Positions 12,507 through 25,110 of a stretch of 64,000 nt of DNA are shown here, one piece after another. A model generated the notes under the pieces. That model was not told the DNA's origin, made no database searches, and worked only from the letters and a program-made list of their open reading frames with translations. Numbering within the stretch: the stretch's first letter is position 1; the number at the start of each line of letters is the position of its first letter. A program made the position numbers and the translations under genes. Source of the stretch: Lentinus brumalis (taxonomy: Eukaryota > Basidiomycota > Agaricomycetes > Polyporales > Polyporaceae); assembly GCA_001792895.1 (NCBI GenBank), contig MARA01000001.1, positions 992,001 to 1,056,000 on the forward strand, in the 5' to 3' direction.

Positions 12507-13907
12507 TCACGCCGTCAGCGACGTACATAGCGATTCCGTTGTCTGCCACAGCTCCTCCGCCAACTCCGCGCTTTCCGCCTGTGGCGTTTGCGGCGTCCCT
12601 ACCAGCCCTGGGGGCACGATGTAGGCTCCCTTGTACTTATCCTGTCTGCGCGGACATCGGGAGAGGCGACGGCAAAGACAGTCCCGTACGCGCCCTCCGA
12701 CGGTGTGTCGAAGGTCAGCCATGCCCAGAGACGAATGATGAGCCCGATGATGGGAATCTTCAGGCTTGGATCGCTCCGGAATCCTGGAGTGTCTACAGTG
12801 CCGGGATCGACGGACATGACAGTGATCGGGATGTCTAGGGCATCGAATTCCTTCTGGAGCTGTTTCACGTAGAGAACGTTCGCGAGCTTCGTCTTTGCTG
12901 TTGTACGTGCCAAATGAGACCATGGCAATAACGCGGCACCCGGGGAAACGTACCATATCTCAGCATGTCGGCTAACATGGCGTCTTTGAACTCCTCATTC
13001 AAGTCTCCAACACTGTTGAAGCGCACGGTCTTGCCCTTGAACATGCTGATGTAGCTCGTAGACATCTTGACTCGGAGGTACTCATGAGACTCGGAATAGC
13101 AGACGATGGACTTTTATCGCTGCGCACCGTCACAATTCGGACGTCGTTCTGCGGATTGCGTGCAGTTTTGATCATGATGGGTAGGAGGGTCCTTGTGAAG
13201 ATGACTAGGCTGATATAGCTGAAGATGTGCGTAAGGTGAGCTGGCAGGTGGGTGCCCCAATCTGGCGAACGACTTGCTTCACGAGCATGAGGTCTGAAAT
13301 ACCTGCCAGCGCATTGGCGTGAGCGTCGGAGCGCGCGCAAGTAAGGTAGGCTCGTACTCACCGTCACGTCCAATGATATGTGGCCTCCGAACACTGCACG
13401 GCCTCATGAGCGACTTCGCACCATATGAGAGTGGTTAATATGCATACACGCCTGCGTTATTGACTGAAAGCACGCGCACTTGTCATTAAGAACCCGTGCA
13501 CACGGACAGGAATCGACCTGACCCACCTAGCATATCTAGTCGATCCTCCCGTGCAAGGAAGTCCTCGGCACTGCGCTTGGCCTTTCGCGGGTCACTGAGG
13601 TCCAGTTCAAGCCATTCAATCTGACCATTCCCTGGCCCTAGTCCTTCTGAGCGCAGCTGTTCCATTGCTGCTGCGGCACTAGCTTCGCTACGTGACGCCA
13701 GGTACACTTTTGCACCATGCCGTGTGAGGTGCTGCACCGTAGCCAGACCGAGACCGCTACTGTACGATAGAAGTAACACACCACGGTCAGCACTAGAACG
13801 TATAGGTCTAGACAAGTGGGTGGTACATACTTTCCCCCCGTGACAATCGCGACTTTCCCGGTAAGATCTGAAAGGGTAGAACGTTGAATAGCCGGCTGAT
13901 TGTACAT
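12507..13907 (-). CDS. Short-chain dehydrogenase/reductase (SDR)
   Basis: Start ATG at 13907 (MYNQPAIQ). Well-supported pieces: 13831-13907, 13527-13759, ~13449-13463, an exon ending at 13128 (upstream limit near 13240-13300), 12954-13075, 12507-12897. Splicing across 13760-13830 creates the nucleotide-binding motif TGGNSGLG. The next intron (13464-13526) yields LVNNAG, and the intron 12898-12953 yields the catalytic YAKTK (YxxxK). VDPGTVDTPGF and the C-terminal KYKGAYIVPPG are typical of the retinol dehydrogenase/WW-oxidoreductase-like SDR branch. Predicted NAD(P)-dependent oxidoreductase, substrate unknown. The region 13130-13450 does not give one clean model, since alternative splice choices change the frame. 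Near the 3' end a CC at 12641-12642 needs one more C to connect the two conserved C-terminal segments. Confidence 0.75.
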
Positions 13908-14489
13908 TCTGTACAACTTCAGTGAGCAGACCGCAACGAGCAGATGATGGTAGTGGAGTGCGGGTAAGTGAAGAATGAGGCCTGGGGGCGGTCCCAAAAA
14001 TATATGTGTGCCAACAACCAGATCGGCAACTATAAAACCCCCATGGGAATGTCAGTCAGTCCGTCATGAATCGGTGTGCTGTAACCGCGCAGTACCTGAA
14101 ACCCTACAGCGGCTACCATTGCATCTTGCGCTCGATGCATGAGAGGTAGCGGAGAATCTGCGCTGCTGGATGGATGACATGCCAGACAGTGATCACCGAC
14201 AAGACGGCGAGATCGGTTGGTTCGCCTGTTGGGATCGTGCGTGAACCAAGAAACGTGTCGCCGGGCGTCGTATTGAGCACGAAACTGCGCCCGAGGAGAT
14301 GCGCATAACGCGAGCGCACTCGGGTATATCGCCCAGCGAGTCCTGTCGCCACGAGGTCCCAGGGTCATAAGAAGACACGGGCGCAACAGCACCAGCCAGC
14401 GATAGAAGATCGCGCGCCGCCCTCCCCTCTTTCTTACCTTCTCAATATCTGGCATGCAATCCTCGTCAGCGACGCACTCCTCGTCCATC
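13908..14489. other. Divergent intergenic region
   Basis: Head-to-head spacer between the dehydrogenase (minus) and the alpha/beta hydrolase (plus). No convincing coding sequence; expected to hold both promoters. Confidence 0.5.
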
Positions 14490-15427
14490 ATGAAGGAAGG
14501 CTTCATCCCGTTCACTCACCAAAAAGAAACACACCAGACCTACTACAAGGTCTTCGGAGACCTGCGCAACAGCACCTCTACCCCCATCGTCGTCCTGCAC
14601 GGCGGGCCCGGCCTGTCCCACGACTATTAGCTCCCCACGCCGATCTCGCAGGCGAGGCATGCCGCTCGCACCCCGTCATCTTCTACGACCAGATCGGGAA
14701 TGCACGCTCCACCCGTCTCCCGCACAAACCGCCCACGTTCTGGACGATCGACCTCTTTCTGGACGAGCTCGAGAACCTGCTCAGGTATTTCGGCATCCAG
14801 GACGCATTTCATCTCGTCGGGCATTCGTGGGGAGGGATGCTGGGCTCGGAGTTCGTCGTGCGGCGCCATCCTCCCGGGCTGAAGCGCTTCGTGTGCGCGA
14901 ACGCTCCGGCTGCCATTGAACTCTGGAGCAGGTCGTTCAGGGAGCTGCTGAAGGGCTTTCCATCGGAGATCAGGGACGTGATCAGCGGGAACAGAGAGGA
15001 CAACCCTAGAGCGTACCTTGATGCCCTCCTGAAGGTGTACGCCGTGCACGGGTGCCGCGTCCAGCCTTTCCCTGAAGAGTTCCTCATGTCGGTCCTGTAC
15101 AACAACGGCTTGGATGCTGATAGGACTGTCGCTGATGCAGGGTGAGTGCTGTCGCGCATGTCTGGAAAAGAGACGCGCTCACCGTTGGGATGTTCCGTTG
15201 ACAGAGTCATGAAGGGATGGTCCATTGTAGACCGGCTGCACCTCGTGAAGGTTCCGACGCTTGTCATCAACGGCCGCTATGACATCGCGCAAGACTGGGT
15301 GATCGAGCCATACGTGAAGAGAGTTCCCAATGCAAGGTGGCTCAAGTTCGAGAACTCCAGCCACCTGCCCTGCTTTGAGGAGAGAGAGGGGTATATGGAT
15401 GCTGTCGCCAAGTTTTTAAAGGAGTGA
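14490..15427 (+). CDS. Proline iminopeptidase-like alpha/beta hydrolase (one frame break)
   Basis: Start ATG at 14490 (MKEGFIPFTHQ). Exons 14490-15141 and 15205-15427, intron 15142-15204 (GTGAGT...ACAG). The oxyanion motif HGGPGLSHDY, the nucleophile elbow GHSWGG, the acid in NGRYD and the catalytic His in NSSHLP are all present, as in peptidase family S33 / TIGR01250 proline-specific peptidases. YDQIGNARS is also characteristic. Directly after HGGPGLSHDY the frame reads TAG (14628-14630). One extra T in the TT at 14627-14628 gives DYLAPHADLAGEA and joins the downstream frame, for a 291-aa protein of normal length. The stop is therefore probably a sequence error. Cytosolic N-terminal proline or related amide/ester hydrolysis is inferred. 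Confidence 0.8.
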
Positions 15428-16220
15428 GCTTTGAAGGAGCGCTGCTATCGGCGAGGGCATATAGCACACAAACCACGGTCCAGTTTTTCCCGCAATTTAA
15501 CCCAGACTGTGGTCAAACTCAACTAGTACTCGAGAGGCGATCGTTCACTCTCGACAAGACACATTGGGCACAGAGCTACCTGAGAGTCGTACGAGTGGCC
15601 CACACAGCAATACGACGTTGCGAAGCAGGCACGAGAAGTCGGGGTACTTACCTGCTGTAGACCTGGCCGATTCGGGACAGTAATGCGCCACGGTCGCTGA
15701 GAAGTAAGTATCTTCTCAACCTCCTCTGGGGACGCGGTGAAGATTCGCTACCTCCTCGTCAAGCGGTGGAGGTTCTCGAGCTCGAGCTCGGCGTAGAGCT
15801 TGAGCCCGTATGCGTGCGTGAACGTTGATTCCTGCCGAATTGTTCTGCAGCTCCGTCGGATCTGAAATAGATAGCATTCATTTTGCACGCAAAGACGTAT
15901 AAGAAGACGGAGCTAGCGGCGATGGAAGTAGTGGACAAGTGGCCTTGAGGACGGTGATGGAAGGCGCGTAAGACGCGTGACGTCACTCTCAGTGATTGGA
16001 GAGCGCTCAAGGCTTGCTACATAGAGTGCTTACAATAACGAGTGAAGATCAGAACGCGCAGGTATATCCATATATCTTACAAGGTCTAGTACACACAAGA
16101 CTGCCAACAGAGATATAAACAACGGTGTATCATGTCACAGGCCTCGTGTCTGGGATATCCAAGGGATATCTGACACGCTACGGGAGCATATCGAGAGTCA
16201 CAAGAGATAGCAAGGCAGGA
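15428..16220. other. Convergent intergenic region, no gene seen
   Basis: About 0.8 kb between the 3' ends of the hydrolase and the ABC transporter. Only short low-quality open frames. Confidence 0.5.
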
Positions 16221-19200
16221 CTACCGCTTCTCCTTCACGTAGAAGTGAAGCACGAGATAACTGCTGATAGTGAATGTGCCGAAGAAGATCCCCAGCAGGG
16301 CGATGTTTGGCCACCAGAACGACTAGAACACCGCTGTCAGTTGTGCACACCGAACACGAAATACCCGCACTCACCCCGGCTCTGAGGCCAAACGTCGAGA
16401 GGATGGCGGCAGCGGGTACGTCGATGTTGACACCGTACTTCTCCTCATGCAACTGGAGGTACCGCAGCTCGTTGACCGCGAGCGCCTCGAACGCGGCATG
16501 GAAGAATGACACTGTATGAAGCCACTGGAACAACTCGGGGACCGACTTCCGGTTGATCAGCAGGCCCGTGAACAGCAAGCTATTGCCAGAGTTTCAGTTC
16601 CCAAGCATTGACGGACGAGAGGACAACTCACTTGAACAGCATGACCAGGGTGCCGACGAGACTGGCGACGCTCGTGCTCGAGAACGCGATCGACAGGAGG
16701 AGGATGACGCTGGCGGTCGTCAGGTTGAAGAGGACAAGTGTGAGCATGAACTTCCAGAAGATCGCCACTTCGGGTACGAGTCCAATCCATCCATAGACAA
16801 TTGCACCGAACACCAGTGGTGGGACAACCCGTAGTGGAAGGATGTCGAACAAGATCTTAGACGCAAAGTATGTGAACGACGAGTAGTAGCCATTTGCCCT
16901 GTGATATGAAATAGTTGTGAGTATGTCAGAATGTTCGGGAGGTCGACGAAACAACGCACCGCTCGCGCATGAAGAGGATCCGCTCGTTCGCAAACAGGTT
17001 CAGGCTGGACAGACACGAAAAGCCAAAGAGTGCCAGCGTGAAGAAGAACATGCCCAGTCGGTTCTGGAAACCCGCGATGTCGTTCGTGATATTCTGGAAG
17101 AAGAACCCGCAGATCACTGCAAGTCCATAACCGTCAGCTCGAGCATGCCCGACGAACGCAAACGCATACTCACAAGCGATACCGATTGATGAGATATAGT
17201 GCGCAGCCAAGAGAGCAGGGTCGCGGTACAGATTCTTGAAGGCCCTTCCGCTCAGGATCCTGAACTGCGTGCCCCAGGTCGCGCGCTTGCGTCCTCTCGT
17301 GATGCTGCTCTCGGTCGCCACATCAGGGAGCTCCGTCGTGCCATTCCCTTGCGCCGCCGGTGCCGCCGCGACCTCCAAAATCTCCGCGTTGAGAGTGCGG
17401 TTGATATCGCTGTCCTTGAACGAATTGACGAGCTCCTGCAGCTTCGGCGGAATGGGTCCGTCGGCCCTGTGGGCTGAGGGCTTGATCGCCTCAAGCAACC
17501 GCGCAGTCTGCCTGCGGATGTATGCCGTTGAAGAGTAGATCGAGCTCGGACGTGTCTGGAGTTCGGTCTCCTCGCCTTCGGCTGCAACACTGTCGCGATA
17601 CGCCGAGCGCAGAGAGATAGAAGATGGCCGATCACGAGGAGCGAACGCGCGTTCCTCATCACGAATGTTGGACTCCTCCTCTCCAGGCTGAGACTGTTCC
17701 GCAGGTGGGCTCTCCAGGGAACGCGGCTCCATACCGGCCTGCATCGTCAAGTCGACTACACGCTATAATCAGCAACTATGTAGATGTGCGAAGCAGGAGG
17801 CGCTTACTCAGGAAATCGGCCACATTGAAACCAAGAGGGCAGGGATGACCAATTGCCGCGAGGTAATCCGTGACCTTGTCAGCCTCGCCAGAGTATATGA
17901 GCTTTCCTTGAGCGAGCACAATCAACTGATCGAAGAGCGAGACGATGTTGCTGCGCGGCTGATGGATCGTGAAGACGACAGTGCGGTTGTAGTCGCGGGC
18001 AAGCGAGACGAGGCTGTCAATGACGCTCAGGGCGTTATAGGCATCCAGGCCGCTCGTAGGCTCATCGAGGAAAAGGATGGACGGGCTTGTAACCAACTCG
18101 CAAGCAATGGACACGCGACGTTTCTCACCACCAGAGATGGAACGACGACCTGGCCAAAAAAAAACAAGTCAGCACTAGGCAACAGGTATACGCATGTCAT
18201 GCACGGACCAGTGTCACCGATACGAGAATCCTTGATGCCCAAGATGCCCAGCTCGTTCATGGTCTCCAACGTGCGGTACTTCTTCGCCGCCAAGCTCATC
18301 TCCCTAGGCAGCCTGAGCAAAGCGGAGTACAACACCGTCTCGTACACGGTCAGGGTGCTCATGAGCGTGTCCTCCTGGTCGACGAAGCCCATGACCTTCT
18401 TAAAGTCGGCGTCCGGCATTTCACGGCCGTTGACCAATGTAGTGCCGCTGACCGTACCCTTCTTGTTCTTGCGAGCAAGGATATCAAGGAACGTAGACTT
18501 GCCAGCCCCCGAAGCGCCCATGATGGCGAGCAACTGACCCGGCTTCGCAGATCCGGATATGTTGTCAAGGATCGTGCGGCCACCGAGAGTGTATGAGAGG
18601 TTGGAGAAATGAATTGAAGCCGGAATGTGGTCAGTCATAAGCTTCGCGGACTCGTTTTCGGGTAAGCGGATGCCACCGAAGTCGCTCGAGTGTGTCCGGC
18701 CCGCATACCAAAGAACTACAACGGCATGAGCAACGGCATAAGAGGACCGCGTGAACCCCACTCACTGGCCGAGACAGAGATGACGATCAGACCGGCGCCT
18801 GCGACGCTCAAGGCGACGAAGCTCGTGCTGTCGGGTTTCGGTGGAGGCTACGGTAAGCGGTGAGCGCAGAGACAGTACACGGTTCACATGAACTTACCAC
18901 ATAACCGGGCACCTGCGAGTAGTGCAGACACTCACCGCCCTGGCACTGCAGAGTGATGTACTGATCCCCAAAGAACGTCTCGATGAGCGAGTTCATGCCT
19001 GGCTCCTCAAACTTGCATCCTTGCCCAGTTTTGCAAGAGAAAGACGCCGGACCCTTGATGTCCTCCTTGAGGAAGTCCGTAATGTCTACACAGACCATCA
19101 GACACGATTGCGGAAGCCCAACAGATGTGATACACACCAAGACTCCCGTCCTCGCCGCAGATGAAGCGGCCAGGTACACATTTGCATTCTATGTGTTCGC

Positions 19201-20165
19201 ACGCGTACACCGTGGTGTTCTTGTCGACGCCCGGATCCAACCGCGAGTCGCACTCGCTCAGTTGGCAGTAGAAAGACTCGACTTGCGCTGTCCAGAATTG
19301 GAAGTGACACATATCGGACTCTTTGTCACAGCTGAAGGTGACCTGTGGCGGGCGGTCGGGGAGCATGTCCAGGATCTTTCGGTCTGTAGCCTATCAGCTA
19401 TCGCGCTCTCCGAGGAGGCCATAGGGGGAAAACGTACTCGTGACGTCGCACATTTGGTGATTGTTGAACACGGTTTCACCGCCCTTGTAACACGTCATGT
19501 TCCCAACTCGGTCATCATCTCCTGTCGGTTGTCCGCGCAGAGGGAACCCAACACAAGCATCGTCCGTTTGGCAGACTAGGGCGCGCGGTGAACGGATGGC
19601 CTTTCTGGCAAGCGACGGCGACACTCACCATTACAGTTGATACCTGTCCAACCCTCTTTGCACTCACAAGACTGGCCGTCCTCTCGTTGTCTTCGGTGCT
19701 CCCCGTCGGCCAAAGAGTCACATTCTGATGGAGGTCAGCGACACATGCGCGGATACGGAGAGGCATACGCACGAGGGGTCAAGCAATCGATGCCGGCCCA
19801 TCCTGGTGGACATTTACATTGCCCGTCAAACTTGGAGCACTCTCCGAAGTTGCCGCATGTGAACGCGTCCAACTGACAATTGAAGCACGGTGGACAGCGC
19901 TCTGCGATGCGAGCTCGGATCAACTCTTCCTCAGAGATATCAAGAGGCCCATACGCACCTGGTCTTGAAGAAACGACCTCCAATGGCTGCACACGCGTGA
20001 GATCCTAAGCAATGCGCACATAACGTAACAAGGACATACCGAGAGCGAGGTGTGCGTATTCAAGGAGAACGAGGACGACGCATTCCGAGCTGCTGCTGCC
20101 TGAGCGTTCAAAAGCAGCAAGGATGTCGGAAGGAGCCAGGTATATGCTCCCGACAAGAGCATCAT
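16221..20165 (-). CDS. ABCG-type transporter with Cys-rich EGF-like ectodomain
   Basis: Fourteen exons (5' to 3'): 20040-20165, 19773-19986, 19629-19724, 19438-19575, 19138-19383, 18898-19085, 18766-18847, 18209-18715, 17808-18149, 17174-17755, 16960-17116, 16632-16898, 16375-16579, 16221-16322; 3,252 nt, 1,083 aa, no break. A signal peptide ([20 protein letters not shown]) leads into a lumenal/extracellular region with EGF-like Cys patterns ([25 protein letters not shown]). A membrane segment follows, then one nucleotide-binding domain: Walker [10 protein letters not shown] (about residue 430), signature ISGGEKRR, Walker [14 protein letters not shown] charged linker and a C-terminal ABC2-type membrane domain complete it (NPxF-like ends absent). 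The layout matches fungal Adp1-like ABCG half transporters. The substrate is unknown. The short alternative 35-nt splice near 20005 is less likely than the 53-nt intron used. Confidence 0.9.
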
Positions 20166-20567
20166 GGGGCGAATGAGAGCGAGCTTCTGCTTCCCTCGGG
20201 AGTGTGGGATTAGTCGTCGTCCAAGGACAGCGGCCGCAGTCAAGGTTCAGCGCCGGATATCACAGTAAGAGTTCGTCGACCAGCAGTCCAGAGTCAGTCG
20301 TAAGGGTGCGCTCGTCGTGGTCGACGACGAGCAAGAGCTGGACGGCGACGATGACGGTCGAAAAGGTGTGTACGCTGCGCAAGCGCCAAGGCTAATGCAG
20401 AGGCCGGGCCTGATCCGCCCCAATCCGGTGCGGGGAATCTCGCTGATAAGATAGGATAGACGCTGATACTAGTGCGTCATCGCAGCTGCAGCGGTTCACT
20501 TGGTCTTTAGTCCACAACATACAGTTTGCATACCAAAGTCAACCTCATTGTCTCATACTTTGCTGCC
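20166..20567. other. Divergent promoter region
   Basis: Head-to-head spacer of 402 bp between the ABCG gene and the UPF0014 gene, no coding signal. Confidence 0.5.
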
Positions 20568-21825
20568 ATGGACCCCGGCGCAGGTGACTCTTCAACGCAT
20601 CTAACTTGGGGAAACGTCGGGCTCGCGTTCTCGTTCATCCTCCTGGATGGTATCCTTTCGACGTCCTTCGGCCTCGGAGTGGGCAGCTCGCTCCTGACTG
20701 CCGCCGTACGATGCGTTGTGCAGCTTAGTGTGGTTGCGTTGATCCTTCAGAAAGTCTTTGAGACAAACAACCCATGGGCGGTAGCAGGCATGGCATGTCT
20801 TCTCAATCTTATGGGAACCGCAGAGACCGGTATGGTTGATCATTGTATGATGCCCCGCGAGAATCTCACAGGCCTCCACAGTCATCAACAAGTCAAAGAA
20901 AAGATATGACTACATGGTAATTGAATGCTCACAAACATGCAGTGTTGGTTGGTTTACTGAGTTCCTCCCGCAGTTCCCGTCCGTGCTCTTTGCAATGCTC
21001 GGTTCCACGATACCCGTGTCGATCATCGGCATCCGCTTCGCCATGGATGTACAACCCTTCTGGAAGCCAGAACAATACAGTGCGTATTTGGGTTCATTTA
21101 CTTTCTGCATTCGCTCATCTGTGCGACAGTTCCGGTCGTGGGTATGCTTTGCGGGGCCACCATCTCCGGCATAGTCGTCTCCGTGAGCTACGTGCTTAAG
21201 GAGGTATAGTACGTACCCGCCTTCGAAGCCGGTAACAAGCCCTGCGCCTGACGTCCGTGCGTCTGTAGCGACAACAGAGACAAGGTCGAGATGTACCTCG
21301 CCTTCGGTGCCTCTCGTTTCGAAGCCTGCAAGCCAATCGCGCGGGACGCCCTACGCCTCGCTCTCACTCCCAACATCAACCAAATGAGGTGCGCATTCTG
21401 GACCTGATGCCACTCAGCTTCCATACGGTACTGATCTCCTACTCTCTACTCGCTCCAGCGTCATCGGCATCATCGCAATTCCGGGCATGATGACCGGTGC
21501 CATCCTTGGTGGTTCCTCCGTCGAGCAGGCCGCCCGCCTACAGATGGTCATCATGTTCATGATCTCCTCCTGCACCGCGCTCTCCTCGATCGTCACCACC
21601 ATACTCGCGCTTGGGGTGGTTGTTGACAATGAGCATCGTGTGCGCAGCGACCGTATCGACACCCGCCCGCACGCCGTCTACCGGGCGCGCAATTGGCTTG
21701 TGGGGAAGGTCGTTGGGGCGGTGGAAGGCGCGGCGAGCAGTGTTGTTGGGGGTGCTAAGAGGCTTCTAGGAAGGCATGATAGTGAGGATGCCGGATCTGA
21801 CGAGAGGACCAGGTTGTTAGGATGA
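20568..21825 (+). CDS. UPF0014 (FetB/YbbM-like) membrane protein
   Basis: Exons 20568-20829, 20882-20916, 20974-21079, 21130-21208, 21269-21388, 21459-21825 (969 nt, 322 aa). Hydrophobic segments include GNVGLAFSFILLDGILSTSF and SVIGIIAIPGMMTGAILGG. KVEMYLAFGASRFEACKPIARDALRLALTP and the GMMTGAILGG segment are hallmarks of the UPF0014 family, which in bacteria is the permease FetB/YbbM of an iron-linked ABC exporter. The fungal protein has no ATPase domain of its own and its partner is not in the window (the adjacent ABCG protein is not a FetA type). A basic C-terminal tail ends in TRLLG. Role in fungi not established; membrane transport inferred. Confidence 0.85.
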
Positions 21826-22093
21826 GTGGACTTAGAACGTTCATATAGACAAAGCGCAGCTACCACCTCATGCCGGAAGAGTTGCGACACAGGTGTGGTT
21901 AACTGATCGAGGCGCTGGGGACGGCTTCAGTATGAACGTGTACTTACTGCCATTTGTTCTGTGACAATCTCTCTAGGCGAGGCGCCGGAAATCGTCGATC
22001 ATCCTCAAGATCTCCGAGTCCCGGATCCCGGATTTCGAAATTTCGCGGTTGGCCCAACGTCCGTGCGTCCACTGCTTCGGTGTCCCGCACGCT

Positions 22094-23845
22094 ATGTCCA
22101 AATCCAACTTCACTCTTGCCGACAACAGAGACAACGACCAGGTCAAAGGTGGATACGTTCCATCTTGTTTCTTCCATGAGAACGAATTTGCGTACCAAGA
22201 GCAGCTCGGTCTATATCGTCGAGGCTATCTTCATCCGGTCGCTGTCACGGATATCATTCGCCCCGACCCGTCGACTTCTGCGACTCGCTCTCAAGATGCG
22301 CCCAGTGGTTACCGCGTACTGCACAAGCTCGGTGCTGGAGGAGAGGCGACCGTTTGGCTTGCTCAGGAGCTGGATCGTCTCGAGTGAGTGCTTCTGTATA
22401 CTATATGTGTGCCATCGTCCAGAGGGACTACTTACTGGTTGACTTTCCTCTGAACAATCATAGTCGTATAGTTTCGCTCAAAATATTCTCTGCCCGCTAT
22501 TTCTCTGCTGGAGAGCGTGAGGCTCGCGCTCTGAAGGCCTGTATGAGGTCGCCGTCCACCCCTTTTTCGAAGAACGTGCTCTCGCTTCTCGATGACTTCA
22601 CCATCTCGGGCCCAAATGGCACTCACAAAATACATGTTACAGAGGTGCTCATGCCTTTGAGAAAGCTGTCACCAATCCTTCCCACCGAGAGGAAGAAGGA
22701 AGTCGCCAGGGACATTGTACGAGGACTTGCGCACGTACACCACTGTGGTTTCGTGCACGGCGGTACGTTTTGGTCTGGCATGTATGCGTATCTTGCTGAT
22801 TTACTTGAGTGTGACTCGCTCAGATATACACATAGGCAACGTCGGCTGCGCCATGCCGCCCCAGTTTGCGGAGGAAGAGGTCAAGTCTACAATGTCGCTG
22901 CTTGATCGTTACGATGTGACGATGGTCATAACAGAGGATCCTGCATCGCGCAGCTCCTCGCTGCCCCCTTATCTTCTCAGTCCATGCGATCTGCTCTCTG
23001 TGTATCAAGATTACGACGGTCTCGAAGCGCACCAGGCTGCACGGTTATATGACTTTGGTAACGGTACGTCCGTTCTTGCCTGGCATCGACCAGGCTATGT
23101 ATCTTCTGACGTGCGTACTGTCTTACTGTAGCTCGGCGAGTGGGAGAGGAAACCGGCACAGATGTAGTCCGCCGGGCGTATCCGCCACCCGAAGTTGCAT
23201 TCGCACACTACGGGTGTGGCGGACTCGCGGTGCTTCCAACCATGGCAGGCGATATATGGTGCCTCGGTGCCCTAGTAAGTTTCATTCGCACCCAGCTCGC
23301 TTTGCAAGGGGCTCATGAGGGCTCCGGAAGATCATCAAGCTCTTTACCGACCAACTCATCATCCGCGACCCAACCATTAGGTACCTACTCCAGCAGGCGA
23401 TGTTGGATGGCGTCATTCCTCCCGCCTGGCGTGATCATTGGGATTCGGTCGAGTATCTGCGCAGCAAGAGCGGTATGGATCATGTCTTTTGCAATTCCGA
23501 TCTGCCCAATATTCATCGCTGACCTTCCACGCCGACGTAGATCAAATCTCACCGGAAAAGGCGGACGCTGACTGGCTCACGCGTCGTGCATATTTCACGG
23601 AGAAGAACCCTCAACTTGACGATGCCGAGATCGATCTACTTTTCCCGTTACTGCGTCGGATGGTCGCCGCGGATCCTGAGACGCGCCCTTCGGTGGATGA
23701 GGTTCTTACCCATCCTTGGTTTTCTGAGGACCTTGCAACGCGGGCTGCGGACAACGACACGTCCGCCCTCACGGTCGGCCCTTCCCTAGGGCCGGCCACA
23801 CATCCCGCGAGTGACAGCCGTATTGGCACGCACATATCTCACTAG
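22094..23845 (+). CDS. SRPK-like protein kinase
   Basis: Exons 22094-22383, 22464-22762, 22824-23063, 23132-23274, 23331-23472, 23541-23845 (1,419 nt, 472 aa, no break). LGLYRRGYLHPV before the kinase domain matches the YxxGGYHPV lead of SRPK kinases. The glycine loop is LGAGGEATVWLA, the ATP-binding Lys is in SLKIF, the catalytic loop reads HGDIHIGN (HGD instead of HRD, usual for fungal SRPK-like proteins), the metal motif is YDFGN, and YPPPE takes the APE place. After HPWF the tail is short and polar. SRPKs phosphorylate Ser/Arg proteins; the many fungal paralogues mostly lack a known target. The start is the first ATG in frame downstream of a non-ATG extension; an upstream exon is possible. 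Confidence 0.85.
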
Positions 23846-24226
23846 CACGCAGCTATCGCCTGTCGTGGCTGTCTGAGCTGGTCAGTCTATTCGGGTCTCT
23901 ATTGCGTTTACATGCATAGTACATATCCCCATGGTCCACGGAGCGAGTGGTGTTCGTTTGGTGTCGTCGACGACATCCGTACTTGTGTGTTCACTTCAAG
24001 AGTCATCACAGTCACTGTACGGCTAAATCATATTTGCATCGACCGCGTTAGCTGCAAGCCTCTCGCAGCACGCCCGACTTGGAGGACTGAACCGTCAGCC
24101 ACAGCGATGCGTAGTACATGTTCACGCCCATACCCACTGGCATGTTCTTACCGTAACTTATCTGATTCCTCGCCATCGGAGCAATCCTCGCAAAGCTATA
24201 CAACCAGGGGAAGCGTAGGCACATAT
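23846..24226. other. Convergent intergenic region
   Basis: 381 bp between the kinase stop and the 3' end of the small basic protein gene; no gene seen. Confidence 0.4.
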
Positions 24227-25110
24227 TCACCGTATAAGATCCAGAGTGAACTTATGCAACATAGGCTCATAAGGAGCCTTAGCCTTCCGCCGATCGTATC
24301 TGTTTATGCGATTAGGCTGGGCCGGTAAATGGACCGTCAGTCGCAGCATCGTACACATGGATGGGGGTGTCGACTTACCCCAACCCAGACGAGGTCCTGA
24401 GATGCAGACAAGGCTGACGAACGACTCTCAGTGCGGGACTTCTTCGTGGATCGTCTTTGAGTCGTGGTTCGTCCTTGAGCTTGCTTCTCGATCGTGCGCG
24501 AACTTGTTCTCTTCTGCTTTGCAGGACTGGACTGGATGGGGGCAGACGGCGGTGATGGCGGCGGGGGCTCACCGTCATCGCTCAGAGTCAGATCGACTCG
24601 GATGATGTCAGGAATCTGCGTCCGAGACCGCGTCGTTCGCGAGCTTCTGGTGGAACGGCTTGCACTAGAAAGCAAAGCTTCAATGGGAGCTGTTTCTTTC
24701 GAGTCCGCTCTGGCGTTGGCGAGCTCTTGCATAGTGACGTCAGCGAAGTCAAGAGTCCCTACGAATGGTACTGCTTCCGGGGGAGTACCCGGATTGGCCG
24801 CAGGAGCCTAGAACAGAGAAGATGAGCCTCGCGACAGCAGAGCAGAATATTGAGCATACCAATGGCTTACTGGGAATTGCATTGTGTGTGACGACGCTCC
24901 GCACTTGGATGCGGCCTGACTTGACGAATGTAACTTGCTCTCCGTCCTTCACCACTGTGATGCAGCAGACATTCTGAGCCTGTATCGCAAAAATGAATGT
25001 CAAGTCTCGCCCCTTCGAAGACAGGCAAACTACTGTACCTGGCGAGATTCGACACCCTGATGGTGTATGACAAACTTTGGCGAGTTGATAGCGTGAGTTT
25101 GGGTTGCCAT
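24227..25110 (-). CDS. Small basic Ser/Arg-rich protein of unknown function
   Basis: Four exons, all phase 0: 25039-25110, 24860-24979, 24380-24807 (with the donor at 24378/24379), 24227-24316; about 236 aa. It starts MATQTHAINSPKFVIHHQG, followed by a compact region (VCCITVVKDGEQVTFVKSGR) that may fold. A long Ser/Thr/Arg/Lys-rich stretch comes next, then a conserved-looking C-terminus RRKAKAPYEPMLHKFTLDLIR. No family recognised. Charge suggests a nuclear or nucleic-acid-associated protein (inference). The last exon boundary is the least certain. Confidence 0.55.

Noticed and set aside
14628..14630. TAG as true end of a 46-codon hydrolase fragment
   Set aside because: The conserved catalytic Ser, Asp and His follow in the frame reached by one added T, and total length becomes normal.
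20005..20039. 35-nt first intron in the ABCG gene
   Set aside because: A 53-nt alternative (19987-20039) is in phase too and matches the intron sizes of the gene.
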